Shown here: positions 54,189 through 64,000 of the stretch, in pieces
Position numbering within the stretch: position 1 is the first letter of the stretch
Layout of the letters: each line of letters starts with the position of its first letter
Source of the DNA: Nitrospirota bacterium
Lineage (GTDB): Bacteria; Nitrospirota; Thermodesulfovibrionia; Thermodesulfovibrionales; UBA9159
DNA: 64,000 bases
NCBI GenBank assembly: GCA_021790195.1
Contig: JAJYIF010000016.1
Location: 22,654 to 86,653, forward strand
Direction: 5' to 3'
Notes under the pieces: generated by a model
Told to the model about the DNA's origin: nothing
The model's database searches: none
What the model saw: only the letters and a program-made list of their open reading frames with translations
Translations under genes and position numbers: made by a program

Positions 54189-54704
54189 CTATTCACGTGT
54201 ATCATGAGTTTCCGCTTCTTCCTCGGATCTCTTTCTCAATTTGGATACTATCTGAGGATCTTTTAGTCTCGACAGTCCGTCCATGGTCGCCTTTACGGTA
54301 TTAAAGGGATTATGTCCCCCGAGTGATTTGGCGACAATGTCCTGAATGCCGGCCACCTCCAGAATAGCCCTTACCGCACCTCCCGCGATCAGACCTGTTC
54401 CTTTTGTCGCCGGATTCATTATGACCGCACCTGAACCGTATTTACCGATGATCCTGTGAGGAATCGTTCCTTCTTTTACCGGGAACCTTATCAGGGATTT
54501 CTTGGCCTGCTCCACGGCCTTCCTTATAGCCTCAGGAACTTCGGCCGCTTTACCCTTTCCTATCCCCACAATGCCGCCGCCGTCGCCGACAACGACAAGT
54601 GCGCTAAAGGAAAACCTTCTTCCTCCCTTAACAACCTTGGCAACACGGTTAATGTAAACAACCCTATCTTTCAGGTTCAGTCCTTCTGGGTCAATCCTTG
54701 CCAC
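54189..54704 (-). CDS. rpsE: Ribosomal protein S5
   Basis: S5 contributes to decoding accuracy. The 171-residue protein has [20 protein letters not shown], the [15 protein letters not shown] loop and [19 protein letters not shown], all standard. It is followed directly by rplO rather than rpmD. Confidence 0.98.
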   Translation of the reverse strand: MARIDPEGLNLKDRVVYINRVAKVVKGGRRFSFSALVVVGDGGGIVGIGKGKAAEVPEAIRKAVEQAKKSLIRFPVKEGTIPHRIIGKYGSGAVIMNPATKGTGLIAGGAVRAILEVAGIQDIVAKSLGGHNPFNTVKATMDGLSRLKDPQIVSKLRKRSEEEAETHDTRE

Positions 54705-54781
54705 TATCCCTCCTCTCCGGTGAATTGAAAAATTGAGAATTTAAGATAAAAAAATTTCATGGTCTGTCCGCCTTTCAAGAT

Positions 54782-55141
54782 TCAGAACTCCAATCCCGCT
54801 TTCCTTGCGCTGTCCGCAAGCGCTTTTACCCTGCCGTGATATGGATAGCCGCCCCTGTCCAGGACCACGGTCTTCAGTCCCTTTTCTAGCGCCCTCTTGG
54901 CCACAAGCTCTCCGACCTTCTTTGCAGCGTTCACATTGCCCTTATGTCCCTTTTCGGAGCTAAAATCCTTGCCGAGGGTCGAGACTGCCACAATAGTCTT
55001 GCCTTGAGAGTCGTCGACAATCTGGGCATACATATTATTAAGACTCTTATAAACAGAAAGCCTCGGCCTTTCCGGGGTTCCAAAGACCTTCTTCCTAATC
55101 CTCTTATGTCGTCTTATACGCGCTTCAGTCGTGCTGTTCAA
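54782..55141 (-). CDS. rplR: Ribosomal protein L18
   Basis: L18 binds 5S rRNA. The 119-residue protein has [20 protein letters not shown] and the ending [21 protein letters not shown] gap of 77 bases separates it from rpsE and one of 131 bases from rplF; neither gap holds a recognised gene. Confidence 0.97.
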   Translation of the reverse strand: MNSTTEARIRRHKRIRKKVFGTPERPRLSVYKSLNNMYAQIVDDSQGKTIVAVSTLGKDFSSEKGHKGNVNAAKKVGELVAKRALEKGLKTVVLDRGGYPYHGRVKALADSARKAGLEF

Positions 55142-55272
55142 CTAAAATCCTCCGGTAATCGTTCTGTTGCAAGTCCTCTGCTCAATTTGTTTTGTCATTC
55201 CAACCTTCATTTCCTTCTAACAAGTCGAATTTCCGCCGCACTTTACTTATAAGGAATAACCTGGCTCAGCAA

Positions 55273-55815
55273 CTATTTCTTGCCCGCCTTGCCTACTTTG
55301 AGTTTTAATCTTTCCCCTGCGTAGCGGACGCCTTTGCCCTTATATATATCCGGGGTCCTCAAGGCCCTCAGGTTGGCTGCCACCTGACCGAGCAGCTGCT
55401 TGTCGATTCCCGACAGTGTGATCGTTGTCTGCTTCTGATCCACCGCTGCCGTTATGCCATGAGGAAGCTGAAATTCCACGGGATGCGAATAACCGAGACT
55501 CAAAAGAATCTTGCCCCCCTGCACCTGTGCCCTGTAACCGATACCTGTTATCTCAAGGACCCTCTGGTATCCGCGAGAAACACCTGTAACCATATTTGCA
55601 ACAAGGCTTCTTGAAAGGCCGTGCAGAGACCTGTCGAGTTTGGAATCTCCTGATCTCTGAACGAATATCTTGCCCTCGCCCTGAGAAACACTGATCCCTT
55701 GGGGGCAATCCCAAGTCAACTCACCCTTCGGACCTTTCACCCTTATGGTATTACCGTCTATCTTTACGTCCAAGCCACTCGAAATATCTATTGGTTTCTT
55801 ACCGATCCTCGACAT
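55273..55815 (-). CDS. rplF: Ribosomal protein L6
   Basis: L6 starts MSRIGKKPIDISSGLDVKID, and its second repeat ends with TPDIYKGKGVRYAGERLKLK. It lies near the factor-binding site of the large subunit. 180 residues, normal length, in the conserved order rpsH-rplF-rplR. Confidence 0.98.
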   Translation of the reverse strand: MSRIGKKPIDISSGLDVKIDGNTIRVKGPKGELTWDCPQGISVSQGEGKIFVQRSGDSKLDRSLHGLSRSLVANMVTGVSRGYQRVLEITGIGYRAQVQGGKILLSLGYSHPVEFQLPHGITAAVDQKQTTITLSGIDKQLLGQVAANLRALRTPDIYKGKGVRYAGERLKLKVGKAGKK

Positions 55816-55826
55816 CCTTGCTCTCC

Positions 55827-56219
55827 TTACCAGACATAACAGATAACTTCCCCGCCGACACTTTCACGGCGGCACGTCTTATCGCTCATGATCCCACGGG
55901 ACGTCGTAAGGACCGCAATCCCCACCCCTCCCATAACTCTAGGGATTTCTCCGGACCCCACATAGACACGGCGACCGGGCTTGCTTATCCTTCTCAATCC
56001 GGATATAACATTGTCGTTATCAATGTATTTAAGGGTCAGTCTCAAAATACCCTGTTTCCTGTCTTTCAATATTTTATAAGCCCTTATAAATCCTTCTTCC
56101 TTGAGGATCTTCGCTATCTCAAGCTTGATCCTCGATGCCGGCACATCGACCTTTTCCGACCTTATAAGCGCCGCATTCCGTATTCTTGTAAGCATATCTG
56201 CTATAGGATCAGTCATCAT
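55827..56219 (-). CDS. rpsH: Ribosomal protein S8
   Basis: S8 binds helix 21 of 16S rRNA and is the translational repressor of the spc operon in E. coli. It starts [20 protein letters not shown] and ends with [14 protein letters not shown] [20 protein letters not shown]. 130 residues, normal. Confidence 0.97.
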   Translation of the reverse strand: MMTDPIADMLTRIRNAALIRSEKVDVPASRIKLEIAKILKEEGFIRAYKILKDRKQGILRLTLKYIDNDNVISGLRRISKPGRRVYVGSGEIPRVMGGVGIAVLTTSRGIMSDKTCRRESVGGEVICYVW

Positions 56220-56228
56220 ATGGCACCT

Positions 56229-56420
56229 CTACCAGCTCGATTTTGTTACGCCGGGGATTTGTCCCTGAAGCGCCAAGGCCCTGAAACAGATCCTGCACAG
56301 GCCGAACTCCCTAAGATAACCTCTCGGTCTCCCGCATATCCTGCACCTGTTATATGTCCTCACCCTGAACTTGGGAGCCCGTTTCACCTTTTCTATCAAA
56401 CACTTCTTGGCCATTCCCAC
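56229..56420 (-). CDS. rpsN: Ribosomal protein S14, zinc-binding short form
   Basis: The 63-residue short S14 has the zinc motif [20 protein letters not shown] (CxxC...CxxC) and starts MAKKCLIEK after two extra residues (the ATG at 56414 may be the real start). It takes the usual place between rplE and rpsH. Confidence 0.96.
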   Translation of the reverse strand: MGMAKKCLIEKVKRAPKFRVRTYNRCRICGRPRGYLREFGLCRICFRALALQGQIPGVTKSSW

Positions 56421-56461
56421 CTCACGTTTTAATATAGGATCGCACTGCGATGCGCCCGTCC

Positions 56462-57094
56462 TTATTTCCTAAAAGGCATCCCCATGTGTTTCAGGAGCGC
56501 CTTCGCTTCAGCGTCGGTCTTAGCAGAAGTGCAGACCGCAACATCCATTCCATGAACCATTTCAACCTTATCGTAATCTATTTCAGGGAAAATAAATTGT
56601 TCCTTTATGCCTAACGTATAATTGCCCTTGCCGTCAAAGGCCCTTCCAGAAACGCCTTTAAAATCCCTGATTCTCGGGAGCGCCACACTGATCAGGCGGT
56701 CGAGGAACTCATACATCCTGTCGCCCCTCAGGGTGACCTTGCATCCTATAGGCATCCCTTTCCTCAACTTAAAGCCCGCTATGGACTTCTTGGCCTTTGT
56801 CGTTACAGATTTCTGTCCGGTAATTATAGAGACTTCCTTCTGCACAGAATCGAGAAGCTTAATGTTCTGGATGGCCTCGCCAAGGCCCACGTTCACTACA
56901 ACTTTATTGACCCTGGGGACCTGCATAACATTTTTATAAGAGAATTCCTTCATCAGGGCAGGCATTACAGTCCCGGTGTATCTTTCCTTCAGCCTTGGAG
57001 TCGGCGCTTTCTCCTGCTTCCTGGGCGCCTCTTTTTCCTTCGGCGTCGTCTCTTTCTTCTCTTCCTTCTTGGGTTCCTTTTGCTTTTGCGCCAT
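56462..57094 (-). CDS. rplE: Ribosomal protein L5 with charged N-terminal extension
   Basis: L5 binds 5S rRNA and contacts the P-site tRNA. The family part begins at [20 protein letters not shown] and ends normally with [11 protein letters not shown]. Before it stand about 45 residues rich in Lys, Glu and Pro ([20 protein letters not shown] and more), which typical 179-residue L5 proteins lack. The start is the ATG at 57094, sharing one base with the rplX stop (TAATG); the frame extends further upstream only inside rplX. Confidence 0.95.
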   Translation of the reverse strand: MAQKQKEPKKEEKKETTPKEKEAPRKQEKAPTPRLKERYTGTVMPALMKEFSYKNVMQVPRVNKVVVNVGLGEAIQNIKLLDSVQKEVSIITGQKSVTTKAKKSIAGFKLRKGMPIGCKVTLRGDRMYEFLDRLISVALPRIRDFKGVSGRAFDGKGNYTLGIKEQFIFPEIDYDKVEMVHGMDVAVCTSAKTDAEAKALLKHMGMPFRK

Positions 57095-57414
57095 TACTGG
57101 TCTATGACCTCCTTGCACTTCTTGCACATCCTGACCTTCTTCCCGCCTTCTATGACGAAGGTCGCAATCCTTGTGGACTCGTTACACTTCGGACACATAA
57201 GTATTACATTGGATATATGGACAGGCGCTTCCTTTTCGATGATGCCGCCCTGGGCATACTTCCTGTTCGGCTTCATATGCTTTTTGATAACGTTCACCTT
57301 TTCTATGATCAAGGTAGACTTAGACGGTCGTACCGAAAGCACTCTGCCTTTCTTGCCTCTTTCCTTTCCTGCTAATACTAAAACGGTGTCTTCTTTTTTT
57401 ATCCCTAAACCCAT
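57094..57414 (-). CDS. rplX: Ribosomal protein L24
   Basis: L24 is an early assembly protein at the tunnel exit. The KOW motif is seen in [20 protein letters not shown]; the 106-residue protein ends with a four-Cys cluster ([11 protein letters not shown], then [11 protein letters not shown]), a zinc form found in some phyla. Conserved order rplN-rplX-rplE. Confidence 0.97.
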   Translation of the reverse strand: MGLGIKKEDTVLVLAGKERGKKGRVLSVRPSKSTLIIEKVNVIKKHMKPNRKYAQGGIIEKEAPVHISNVILMCPKCNESTRIATFVIEGGKKVRMCKKCKEVIDQ

Positions 57415-57482
57415 GTTCTCCTCTATTCAGTGTCAGGCATCGGAGTCAGTACCAACCGGCACGTTCACCGGCGCTTAAATCT

Positions 57483-57851
57483 TTATAATACCTCCGGCGC
57501 CAACGATATTATCTTCATGAACTCCTTCCATCTCAGTTCTCTTGCAACAGGACCGAATATTCTCGTGCCCAGAGGCTCATTCTGAGGAGAGATGAGCACG
57601 ACCGCGTTCTGGTCAAAGCGAATATATGAGCCGTCAGGTCTGCGGTGCTCTTTCTTGGTCCTCACTACCACGGCCTTCGCCTTATCTCCCTTTTTTACGT
57701 TGCTTTCAGGGATCGCTTCCTTCACGCTAACTACTACAATATCGCCCAGCCGCGCATACCTCCTGTGGAAGCCGCCCATGACCTTTATGCACTGGACTCT
57801 TTTCGCGCCTGAATTGTCAGCTACCTCAAGTATGCTTCTCGGTTGGATCAT
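57483..57851 (-). CDS. rplN: Ribosomal protein L14
   Basis: The 122-residue protein starts [20 protein letters not shown] and ends with [12 protein letters not shown], standard for L14, which lies at the subunit interface next to L19. Confidence 0.98.
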   Translation of the reverse strand: MIQPRSILEVADNSGAKRVQCIKVMGGFHRRYARLGDIVVVSVKEAIPESNVKKGDKAKAVVVRTKKEHRRPDGSYIRFDQNAVVLISPQNEPLGTRIFGPVARELRWKEFMKIISLAPEVL

Positions 57852-57862
57852 CTATCTAACCC

Positions 57863-58105
57863 CTATGCCCTTTCTATTATCTCCAACACAGCCCACCTCT
57901 TCTCCTTGCTCAGCGGTCTGGCTTCGATAATGGACACCAAGTCTCCGACTTTACATCTGTTTTCTTCGTCGTGGGCTTTGAACTTAGTAAGCTTTTTCAC
58001 TGTCTTCTTATAGACCGGATGCTGGTACAGCCTTGCGACACCCACTACCACGGTCTTGTTCATCTTATCGCTCAAGACCTTTCCTGTATAGACTTTCTTC
58101 GGCAT
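57863..58105 (-). CDS. rpsQ: Ribosomal protein S17
   Basis: An 80-residue OB-fold protein with [20 protein letters not shown] and the conserved [20 protein letters not shown]17 binds the 5' domain of 16S rRNA. It follows rpmC by 8 bases. Confidence 0.97.
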   Translation of the reverse strand: MPKKVYTGKVLSDKMNKTVVVGVARLYQHPVYKKTVKKLTKFKAHDEENRCKVGDLVSIIEARPLSKEKRWAVLEIIERA

Positions 58106-58113
58106 ATATGCTC

Positions 58114-58326
58114 CTATTTACCTTTTCCCGCCTCTTTCGGCTTCGAATTCTCCGTCATTACGCCGAGAACCCTTGCGATGTCTCTCCTAACGGCACGAAT
58201 GCGCATCGGGTTTTCCACCTCACCCGTTGCGAGGCGAAACCTGAGATTGAACAGCTCTTTTCTGAGCTCCATCTCTCTTTGTTTCAACTCGTCTCCGGTG
58301 AGAGCCCTCAAATCTGAAGATTTCAT
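58114..58326 (-). CDS. rpmC: Ribosomal protein L29
   Basis: A 70-residue two-helix protein, [20 protein letters not shown], then [20 protein letters not shown], typical of L29 at the tunnel exit. ATGA overlap with rplP. Confidence 0.97.
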   Translation of the reverse strand: MKSSDLRALTGDELKQREMELRKELFNLRFRLATGEVENPMRIRAVRRDIARVLGVMTENSKPKEAGKGK

Positions 58327-58742
58327 GCAATACTTCCCTCTCTCTTGACAAATTTTGTTGCGACAGGAAGCTTATAGGCAGCCAGTCTAAGAGCGGATTT
58401 AGCCACATCTTCCGTTACTCCCGACATCTCATAAAGAACCTTGCCGGGTTTCACAACCGCCACCCAGTATTCCGGAGATCCCTTGCCTTTGCCCATCCTG
58501 GTCTCCGCCGGCTTCTTCGTTATTGGCTTATCGGGGAATATCCTTATCCATACCTTGCAGCCCCTTTTGACGTGCCTGGTTATAGCTATCCTGGCCGCCT
58601 CAATCTGCCTGGAGGAAACCCAGCCCGGCTCAAGGGACCTGAGACCGAACTCACCAAAGGAGAGCTCGGAACCCCGATACGCCTTTCCGTTCATCCTGCT
58701 CTTTTGCATCTTCCTGAATTTGACTTTCTTCGGCATTAACAT
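58323..58742 (-). CDS. rplP: Ribosomal protein L16
   Basis: L16 helps place A-site tRNA. The sequence [20 protein letters not shown], then [20 protein letters not shown] is standard. Two ATG codons, at 58742 and 58736, are possible; GAGGTG lies 8 bases before the first. 139 or 137 residues. Confidence 0.97.
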   Translation of the reverse strand: MLMPKKVKFRKMQKSRMNGKAYRGSELSFGEFGLRSLEPGWVSSRQIEAARIAITRHVKRGCKVWIRIFPDKPITKKPAETRMGKGKGSPEYWVAVVKPGKVLYEMSGVTEDVAKSALRLAAYKLPVATKFVKREGSIA

Positions 58743-58761
58743 CTATAGTTCACCTCAATCA

Positions 58762-59421
58762 TCAGGCCGCCGTCTGTTCCCCTGACCTCACCGGCTCGGG
58801 CAATATGTCACCATTATAAATCCAGACCTTGATCCCGATCGCGCCGTATGTGGTCCTTGCCTCGGCAAAACCATAATCTATGTCGGCTCTAAAAGTATGC
58901 AGCGGCACCCTGCCTTCCCTGTACCACTCGGCCCTCGCGATCTCCGCGCCGGCAAGTCTTCCCGCGCACGCTACCTTTATGCCGAGAGCGCCGAACCTCT
59001 GTGCCGAGGCCACCGCCTTTTTCATAGCCCTTCTGAACGCCACGCGCTTTTCGAGCTGCAATGCGATATTTTCCGCAACAAGCTGCGCGTCGACCTCAGG
59101 CTTCCTTATTTCTTTTATGTCGATAGCGGCCTCCCGCCCGGTAAGCCCTTCAAGCTCCTTCCTGAGCTTTTCCACTTCGGCGCCCTTCTTGCCGATTATA
59201 ATACCCGGCCTTGCCGTATGGATGATGACCCTGATCTTCTGACCCATCCTTTCTATTTCGATGCGGGCCACCCCTGCGTGAAACAGTTTGGCTTTTATGA
59301 TCTTCCGCACATTGATATCCTCGATCAATTGATCGGCATATCCCCTCTTCAGAAACCATCTAGAGTCCCATGTCCTCGTTATGCCCAACCTGTTTCCGAC
59401 CGGATGCGTCTTCTGACCCAA
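58762..59421 (-). CDS. rpsC: Ribosomal protein S3
   Basis: S3 forms part of the mRNA entry channel. It starts [20 protein letters not shown], has the KH-domain loop [15 protein letters not shown] and the C-terminal [20 protein letters not shown]. 219 residues, normal. Confidence 0.98.
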   Translation of the reverse strand: MGQKTHPVGNRLGITRTWDSRWFLKRGYADQLIEDINVRKIIKAKLFHAGVARIEIERMGQKIRVIIHTARPGIIIGKKGAEVEKLRKELEGLTGREAAIDIKEIRKPEVDAQLVAENIALQLEKRVAFRRAMKKAVASAQRFGALGIKVACAGRLAGAEIARAEWYREGRVPLHTFRADIDYGFAEARTTYGAIGIKVWIYNGDILPEPVRSGEQTAA

Positions 59422-59432
59422 AACTTACCTCC

Positions 59433-59765
59433 TTATTCTCCCGACAAGACCAATGTTATATGGGATGTCCGCTTCCTGATCACGTTCGCCCTTCCCATGG
59501 CCCTCGGCTCCATTCTCTTCATTACCGGACCCTGGTCCACAAACGCCCGACTTATAACCATGCCTTCCGGATTCGCCGCCTTCTTCTGCTCGGCATTGGC
59601 CATGGCCGACTTCAAGATCTTCTCCACATACTGCGATCCCCGATACGGCATAAACCTGAGAGCGATCAAAGCATCCCCTGCCTTCTTCCCTTTAATCAGG
59701 TCAACTACCCGGCGCGCCTTTCTCGGGGTGATCCTCGCGTATCTAAGCGTCGCTTTCGCGTCCAT
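59433..59765 (-). CDS. rplV: Ribosomal protein L22
   Basis: The 110-residue protein (MDAKATLRYARITPRKARRV, then ending RKRTSHITLVLSGE) lines the exit tunnel. It is preceded by rpsS with a 3-base gap. Confidence 0.97.
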   Translation of the reverse strand: MDAKATLRYARITPRKARRVVDLIKGKKAGDALIALRFMPYRGSQYVEKILKSAMANAEQKKAANPEGMVISRAFVDQGPVMKRMEPRAMGRANVIRKRTSHITLVLSGE

Positions 59766-59768
59766 ATG

Positions 59769-60080
59769 TTATGCCTTCGGAGCAGCGGGAGGTGCTGATG
59801 CCGCTGCTGCTGCCTTTTCTCCGGCGCCTGCATGGCTCCGGAATGTTCTCGTGGGCGCGAACTCGCCCAATTTATGCCCTATCATGTTCTCTGTGACGTA
59901 GACGGGAATAAATTTCTTGCCGTTATGCACAGCAAAAGTGAACCCTATAAAATCGGGGATTACGGTGGACCGCCTCGACCATGTCTTGATGATCTTCTTT
60001 TCCCCGGAATCGAGCATCTGCTTGACCTTCTTCATAAGCTTCTCATCCACAAAAGGACCCTTTTTTAAGGACCTTGGCAT
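59769..60080 (-). CDS. rpsS: Ribosomal protein S19
   Basis: S19 binds the head of the small subunit with S13. It starts [19 protein letters not shown] and has [19 protein letters not shown] and [12 protein letters not shown]. An Ala/Pro-rich tail of about 18 residues extends it to 103. Confidence 0.97.
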   Translation of the reverse strand: MPRSLKKGPFVDEKLMKKVKQMLDSGEKKIIKTWSRRSTVIPDFIGFTFAVHNGKKFIPVYVTENMIGHKLGEFAPTRTFRSHAGAGEKAAAAASAPPAAPKA

Positions 60081-60905
60081 TTATTTACCTCCTCGCCTCT
60101 TCACGATGAACTTATCCGTTCTCTTGTTCTGTCTCGTCTTGACTCCTTCAGGTTTCCCCCACGGCGAGCATGCGGGCCTTCCCCCCGAACTCCGTCCTTC
60201 TCCACCCCCGAGCGGATGGTCTATAGGGTTCATCACAACACCCCTTACGTGAGGTCTCTTTCCGAGCCAGCGCTTACGACCCGCCTTTCCGTAAGAGATA
60301 TTCTCGTGTTCGGGATTGCTGACCTGACCGATCGTGGCCATGCACGACGAAGGCACAAGTCTGACCTCGCCGGAGGAGAGCTTCACATGGCTGAAATGCT
60401 CCGCCTTTGCGATGAGCTGAGCGGACGACCCCGCGCTGCGCGCTAGTTTTGCTCCCGCTCCGGGCTGCAGCTCGACATTATGTATAAATGCGCCGAGGGG
60501 TATCTCAGTAAGCGGCATTGCATTGCCCGTCTTGATCTCCACGCCTGAGCCCGAGACCAGCTCCTCGCCCACTTTCAGGCCGGAGGGCGCCACGATGTAC
60601 CGTCTCTCTCCGTCTCTGTATTTGAGCAGCGCTATCCTCGCAGACCTGTTCGGGTCATACTCTATGGTCTCGACAAGGGCCGGAACGCCGTGTTTGTTCC
60701 TGTCGAAGTCAATGAGCCTGTAAAGCCTCTTATTCCCGCCGCCCCTTTGCCACACGGTCACGCGCCCGTAGCTGTTTCTGCCGCCGCTTTTCTTCAGCGA
60801 CTTAAGAAGCGGTTCATGAGGCTTATCTACAGTAATATCCTCAAAACCCGATACTGTCTGAAACCTTCTACCCGGAGATGTCGGATTATATTTCTTTACA
60901 CCCAT
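60081..60905 (-). CDS. rplB: Ribosomal protein L2
   Basis: L2 is needed for peptidyl transfer and subunit joining. It starts [20 protein letters not shown]; near the end are [20 protein letters not shown] (with the essential His) and the basic tail. 274 residues. Shares one base with the rplW stop (TAATG). Confidence 0.98.
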   Translation of the reverse strand: MGVKKYNPTSPGRRFQTVSGFEDITVDKPHEPLLKSLKKSGGRNSYGRVTVWQRGGGNKRLYRLIDFDRNKHGVPALVETIEYDPNRSARIALLKYRDGERRYIVAPSGLKVGEELVSGSGVEIKTGNAMPLTEIPLGAFIHNVELQPGAGAKLARSAGSSAQLIAKAEHFSHVKLSSGEVRLVPSSCMATIGQVSNPEHENISYGKAGRKRWLGKRPHVRGVVMNPIDHPLGGGEGRSSGGRPACSPWGKPEGVKTRQNKRTDKFIVKRRGGK

Positions 60906-61195
60906 TACGCGCCCTCAATGAAATCGAGTTTTTCACCCTTCTTGATAGTTATTATGGCTTTTTTCCTGTCAGGCCGCCTGCCGATGGATTTCCCGTACTT
61001 CTTCCACTTTCCGTTCGTTGTAACGGTAGCGACCTTTTCGACCTTCACCTTGAATATATCTTCTATGGCCTTCTTTATGTCGACCTTGTTGGCATCCTTC
61101 GCAACCTCAACGAGGACCTTGTTTTCGCTCTCTTTCAGCTTGGCGCCTTTCTCGGTAAAGAGCGGCTTCTTAATTACCGTATGCAGATTCTTCAT
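60905..61195 (-). CDS. rplW: Ribosomal protein L23
   Basis: The 96-residue protein ([20 protein letters not shown], then [20 protein letters not shown]) docks trigger factor and SRP at the tunnel exit. Conserved order rplD-rplW-rplB. Confidence 0.97.
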   Translation of the reverse strand: MKNLHTVIKKPLFTEKGAKLKESENKVLVEVAKDANKVDIKKAIEDIFKVKVEKVATVTTNGKWKKYGKSIGRRPDRKKAIITIKKGEKLDFIEGA

Positions 61196-61198
61196 GTC

Positions 61199-61837
61199 TC
61201 AGATACCTTTCTCCGGAAGCGTCGAAGTCATAAGATCGAGGGCGCCTTTAGTCATAAGCAATGTGCTGTGGCTAAGAATATCATAGGCATTCAGATCCGC
61301 GACCCTCGACACCTTCACCCCAGGGATGTTCCTTGTGGACAGCATTATATTCTGGTCCTTTTCCGGGAGCACTACGAGAACGCTTTTTCCGTCAAGGCCG
61401 AGATCTTTGAGAATACCTGACATCTCCTTGGTCTTCGGTTTTGCAATCGCTATCGTGTCCACTATGGTTACCTCACCGCTCGAAAGCTTGGCAGACAGGG
61501 CCTCGCCCACGGCCCTTCTCCTGATATTCCTCGGCAACCTGTATGAGTAGTCCCTCGGCTGAGGGCCGAAGATCGTCCCGCCTCCTCTCCAAAGCGGAGA
61601 ACGACTGCTGCCCGCCCTTGCACGTCCGGTATGTTTCTGCTTCCAGGGCTTCTTTCCGCCGCCGCTCACAAGTCCCTTTGTCTTGGTGGCATGGGTACCC
61701 TGTCTCTGGTTCGCAAGAAAGTTCTTCACAGAGGCATGGATTATATCCTTCCTGGCAGAAAGGCCGAACAACTCCTCGGGCAGGCTCACCGAACTCTTGA
61801 CCTTGTTACTTGTATCTTTCAATTCAGTCTGTGGCAT
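61199..61837 (-). CDS. rplD: Ribosomal protein L4
   Basis: L4 lines the exit tunnel and in E. coli regulates the S10 operon. The loop reads QRQGTHATKTKGLVSGGGKK, then PWKQKHTGRARAGSSRSPLW, as in all L4 proteins. 212 residues; its ATG shares one base with the rplC stop. Confidence 0.97.
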   Translation of the reverse strand: MPQTELKDTSNKVKSSVSLPEELFGLSARKDIIHASVKNFLANQRQGTHATKTKGLVSGGGKKPWKQKHTGRARAGSSRSPLWRGGGTIFGPQPRDYSYRLPRNIRRRAVGEALSAKLSSGEVTIVDTIAIAKPKTKEMSGILKDLGLDGKSVLVVLPEKDQNIMLSTRNIPGVKVSRVADLNAYDILSHSTLLMTKGALDLMTSTLPEKGI

Positions 61838-62451
61838 CAGTCTTCCTTCCTGATCTCAAGATATGTCCCTGCAGCCCCGGGAACCGCTCCCCTGACGATC
61901 AACAAATTCTGATCGGGCTTCACGTCAAACACCTTCAGGTTCCTTATAGTCGTCTGCTCGGAGCCCATGTGACCCGGCAGGCCCTTGTTCTTCCATACTC
62001 TCGACGGAAAAGAACTGGCGCCGATTGAACCCGGGGCCCGGTTAAACATAGAGCCGTGCGATCCCGGACCGCCGGCGTAGTGATGCCTCTTCATGACACC
62101 CTGGAATCCCTTGCCTTTCGAGACTCCCGAAACCTTGATGGTGTCGCCCTTGCTGAACATGCCGACGGTAACGAGGTCTCCCACCTTCAGATCGCCCATC
62201 TTGAATTCTCTTATGACCTTGCATGGCGTTGCGCCGGACTTCTTAAACACTCCCGCTAAGGCCTTGCTTATCTTTTTCGGCTTTCTGATCTCGGAAAACC
62301 CTACCTTTACGGCTTCGTAACCGTCATTCTCAAGCGTCTTCACCTGAATAACACTGCAAGGTCCGGCCTCAATTACGGTGACAGGCACAGTTTTGCCGTC
62401 CTCTGCAAATATGTGCGTCATGCCCAGCTTCTTCCCTAATATGCCTTTCAC
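61837..62451 (-). CDS. rplC: Ribosomal protein L3
   Basis: L3 contacts the peptidyl transferase centre. It starts [20 protein letters not shown] and has the loop [20 protein letters not shown]. 204 residues. ATGA overlap with rpsJ. Confidence 0.98.
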   Translation of the reverse strand: MKGILGKKLGMTHIFAEDGKTVPVTVIEAGPCSVIQVKTLENDGYEAVKVGFSEIRKPKKISKALAGVFKKSGATPCKVIREFKMGDLKVGDLVTVGMFSKGDTIKVSGVSKGKGFQGVMKRHHYAGGPGSHGSMFNRAPGSIGASSFPSRVWKNKGLPGHMGSEQTTIRNLKVFDVKPDQNLLIVRGAVPGAAGTYLEIRKED

Positions 62452-62753
62452 AGTTTTATCTCCACATCAACGCCCGCGGCGAGCTCCAGTTTCATCAGGG
62501 CATCAACCGTCTGCGGCGTGGGATCGTAGATATCTATCAGCCTCTTATGAGTCCTGATCTCAAATTGCTCCCTTGATTTCTTGTCCACATGTGGAGACCT
62601 CAGAACCGTATACTTGCTTACCCTTGTCGGAAGGGGAACGGGCCCCGCTATCCTTGCTCCGGTCCTTTGCGCGGTATCCACAATCTCCCTGACCGACTGG
62701 TCCAGGATCCTATGGTCATAAGCCTTTAACTTTATTCTTATCTTTTGATTCAT
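62448..62753 (-). CDS. rpsJ: Ribosomal protein S10
   Basis: The 101-residue protein ([20 protein letters not shown], then [20 protein letters not shown]) is part of the small-subunit head and also serves in antitermination as NusE. It is the first S10-operon gene and follows tuf by 30 bases. Confidence 0.98.
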   Translation of the reverse strand: MNQKIRIKLKAYDHRILDQSVREIVDTAQRTGARIAGPVPLPTRVSKYTVLRSPHVDKKSREQFEIRTHKRLIDIYDPTPQTVDALMKLELAAGVDVEIKL

Positions 62754-62783
62754 TTCAGTTCCCGGTTTTCATTCATCGTCATT

Positions 62784-63983
62784 TTACTGTATAACCTCTG
62801 TTACGACGCCGGCGCCCACTGTCCTGCCGCCTTCCCTTATCGCAAACCTCAATTCCTTCTCCATCGCTATCGGACCGATCAATTCCACCACTACATTGAT
62901 GTTGTCCCCGGGCATCACCATCTCTACCCCCTCAGGCAAATGCGCCACCCCCGTCACGTCCGTCGTCCTGAAATAAAACTGCGGCCGGTATCCATTGAAA
63001 AACGGCGTGTGCCTGCCGCCTTCCTCCTTCGTCAATACGTATACCTCAGCCTTGAACTTCGTATGCGGCGTGATGCTGCCGGGCTTCGCCAACACCTGCC
63101 CCCTCTCTACTTCTTCCTTCCCTATTCCCCTCAACAATACACCTATGTTGTCCCCAGCCCTTCCTTCATCAAGCAGCTTCCGGAACATCTCTACCCCCGT
63201 AGCCACTGTCTTCTTCGTCTCCCCCAACCCCACTATCTCCATTTCCTCGCCTACCTTGACGATGCCCCTCTCTACCCTTCCAGTCACGACCGTGCCGCGA
63301 CCGGATATAGAAAATACGTCCTCTATCGGCATCAAAAACGGCTTGTCTACAGGCCTCTCAGGCGTAGGCACATAACTGTCTATCGCTGCCATTAACTCAT
63401 GTATGCTCTTGTACTCAGCCGCGTTGGGGTCGGTGCTCGTGGACTCCAATGCCTTCAATGCGCTGCCCTTGATTATAGGTATCTTGTCCCCGGGAAACTG
63501 ATACTTCGACAACAGCTCCCTTACTTCAAGCTCCACCAAGTCCAATAACTCAGGATCATCCACCATGTCCGTCTTGTTCATATACACCACTATGTACGGC
63601 ACCCCTACCTGCCTCGCCAGCAAGATGTGCTCCCTCGTCTGCGGCATCGGCCCGTCAGCCGCGCTCACCACCAGTATCGCTCCATCCATCTGCGCGGCAC
63701 CCGTGATCATGTTCTTTATATAATCGGCGTGACCCGGACAATCTACATGCGCATAATGCCTCTTCTCCGTCTCATACTCTACATGCGCCGTCGCTATCGT
63801 TATTCCCCTCGCCTTCTCCTCCGGCGCGTTGTCTATCGAATCGTACGCCCTGTACGTCGCCTTCCCCTGAAACGCCAATACCTTCGTGATCGCCGCCGTC
63901 AACGTCGTCTTGCCGTGGTCTACATGCCCTATCGTCCCTACGTTGCAATGAGGTTTCGTCCTCTCAAATTTCGCCTTTGCCAT
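62784..63983 (-). CDS. tuf: Elongation factor Tu
   Basis: EF-Tu brings aminoacyl-tRNA to the ribosome. The GTPase motifs [18 protein letters not shown] and NKTDMVDD (Thr in place of the usual Cys of NKCD) are present, as are the tRNA-binding domains 2 and 3. 399 residues, start ATG at 63983 behind GGAGGA. fusA would be expected just beyond the window edge. Confidence 0.98.
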   Translation of the reverse strand: MAKAKFERTKPHCNVGTIGHVDHGKTTLTAAITKVLAFQGKATYRAYDSIDNAPEEKARGITIATAHVEYETEKRHYAHVDCPGHADYIKNMITGAAQMDGAILVVSAADGPMPQTREHILLARQVGVPYIVVYMNKTDMVDDPELLDLVELEVRELLSKYQFPGDKIPIIKGSALKALESTSTDPNAAEYKSIHELMAAIDSYVPTPERPVDKPFLMPIEDVFSISGRGTVVTGRVERGIVKVGEEMEIVGLGETKKTVATGVEMFRKLLDEGRAGDNIGVLLRGIGKEEVERGQVLAKPGSITPHTKFKAEVYVLTKEEGGRHTPFFNGYRPQFYFRTTDVTGVAHLPEGVEMVMPGDNINVVVELIGPIAMEKELRFAIREGGRTVGAGVVTEVIQ

Positions 63984-64000
63984 TCTTTCCTCCTTTATTC

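Noticed and set aside
58897..59901. A 334-codon plus-strand frame opposite rpsC, rplV and rpsS
   Set aside because: It is a shadow of conserved ribosomal genes on the other strand.

Overview
The window carries 64 kb of a bacterial chromosome, with no tRNA or rRNA gene recognised. Gene content and order (type II secretion genes, accD next to trpA, murJ with a metallo-hydrolase, a purine block with a DUF89 protein, holB-ricT-metG, glnB-glnA, and a full S10-spc-alpha ribosomal block) suggest a Gram-negative anaerobe. My best guess is Nitrospirota (Thermodesulfovibrio-like) or a nearby deep lineage; this rests on gene order and general resemblance only. An in-frame UGA in selD indicates that the organism makes selenoproteins.

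Layout. 1-5.5 kb (+): the end of gspF and gspHIJKLM, the inner-membrane and pseudopilin part of a type II secretion system; gspG is not at its usual place. 5.6-16.3 kb: murA (+), then accD, trpA and trpB (-), a cupin, a ROK kinase, a CooT-like protein and a lipoate-ligase-family enzyme, then a membrane protein, trpF, a second tryptophan synthase beta chain (TrpB2) and trpC (-). trpB appears to begin with a rare ATT codon. 16.4-25.1 kb (-): an accessory defence island with PIN-domain toxin/antitoxin genes, a zeta-like P-loop kinase set between two tiny genes, a type III restriction-modification system (mod and res) split by a GIY-YIG nuclease that lies between inverted repeats, a remnant resembling a methylase C-terminus, and a RadC-like protein. 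25.3-33.1 kb: murJ and a metallo-beta-lactamase-fold hydrolase (+), an RRM protein (+), then DUF89, purE, purD, purH and radC (-). 33.4-36.0 kb (+): PilZ, a HicB/HicA-like pair with a clear promoter and hairpin leader, and two unassigned proteins. 36.3-44.8 kb (-): metG, ricT, holB, selD (selenoprotein), a GYD protein, glnA, glnB and a glutamine amidotransferase. 45-48 kb (-): a phosphate-binding-type periplasmic protein with a hybrid histidine kinase. 48.2-64 kb (-): rplQ back to tuf, lacking rpmD and adk.

Most notable. (1) selD has UGA for selenocysteine in a CAGU motif, so a Cys-only gene call loses the catalytic N-terminus. (2) Directly after rplQ, overlapping its stop codon and ahead of the operon's only visible terminator, is a 44-codon reading frame with one membrane helix and an in-frame UGA followed at the right distance by a perfect hairpin: a candidate small membrane selenoprotein. 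(3) Short inverted-repeat elements punctuate operon boundaries and appear to sit in frame inside metG and holB. (4) trpB uses ATT as start behind a perfect GGAGG.
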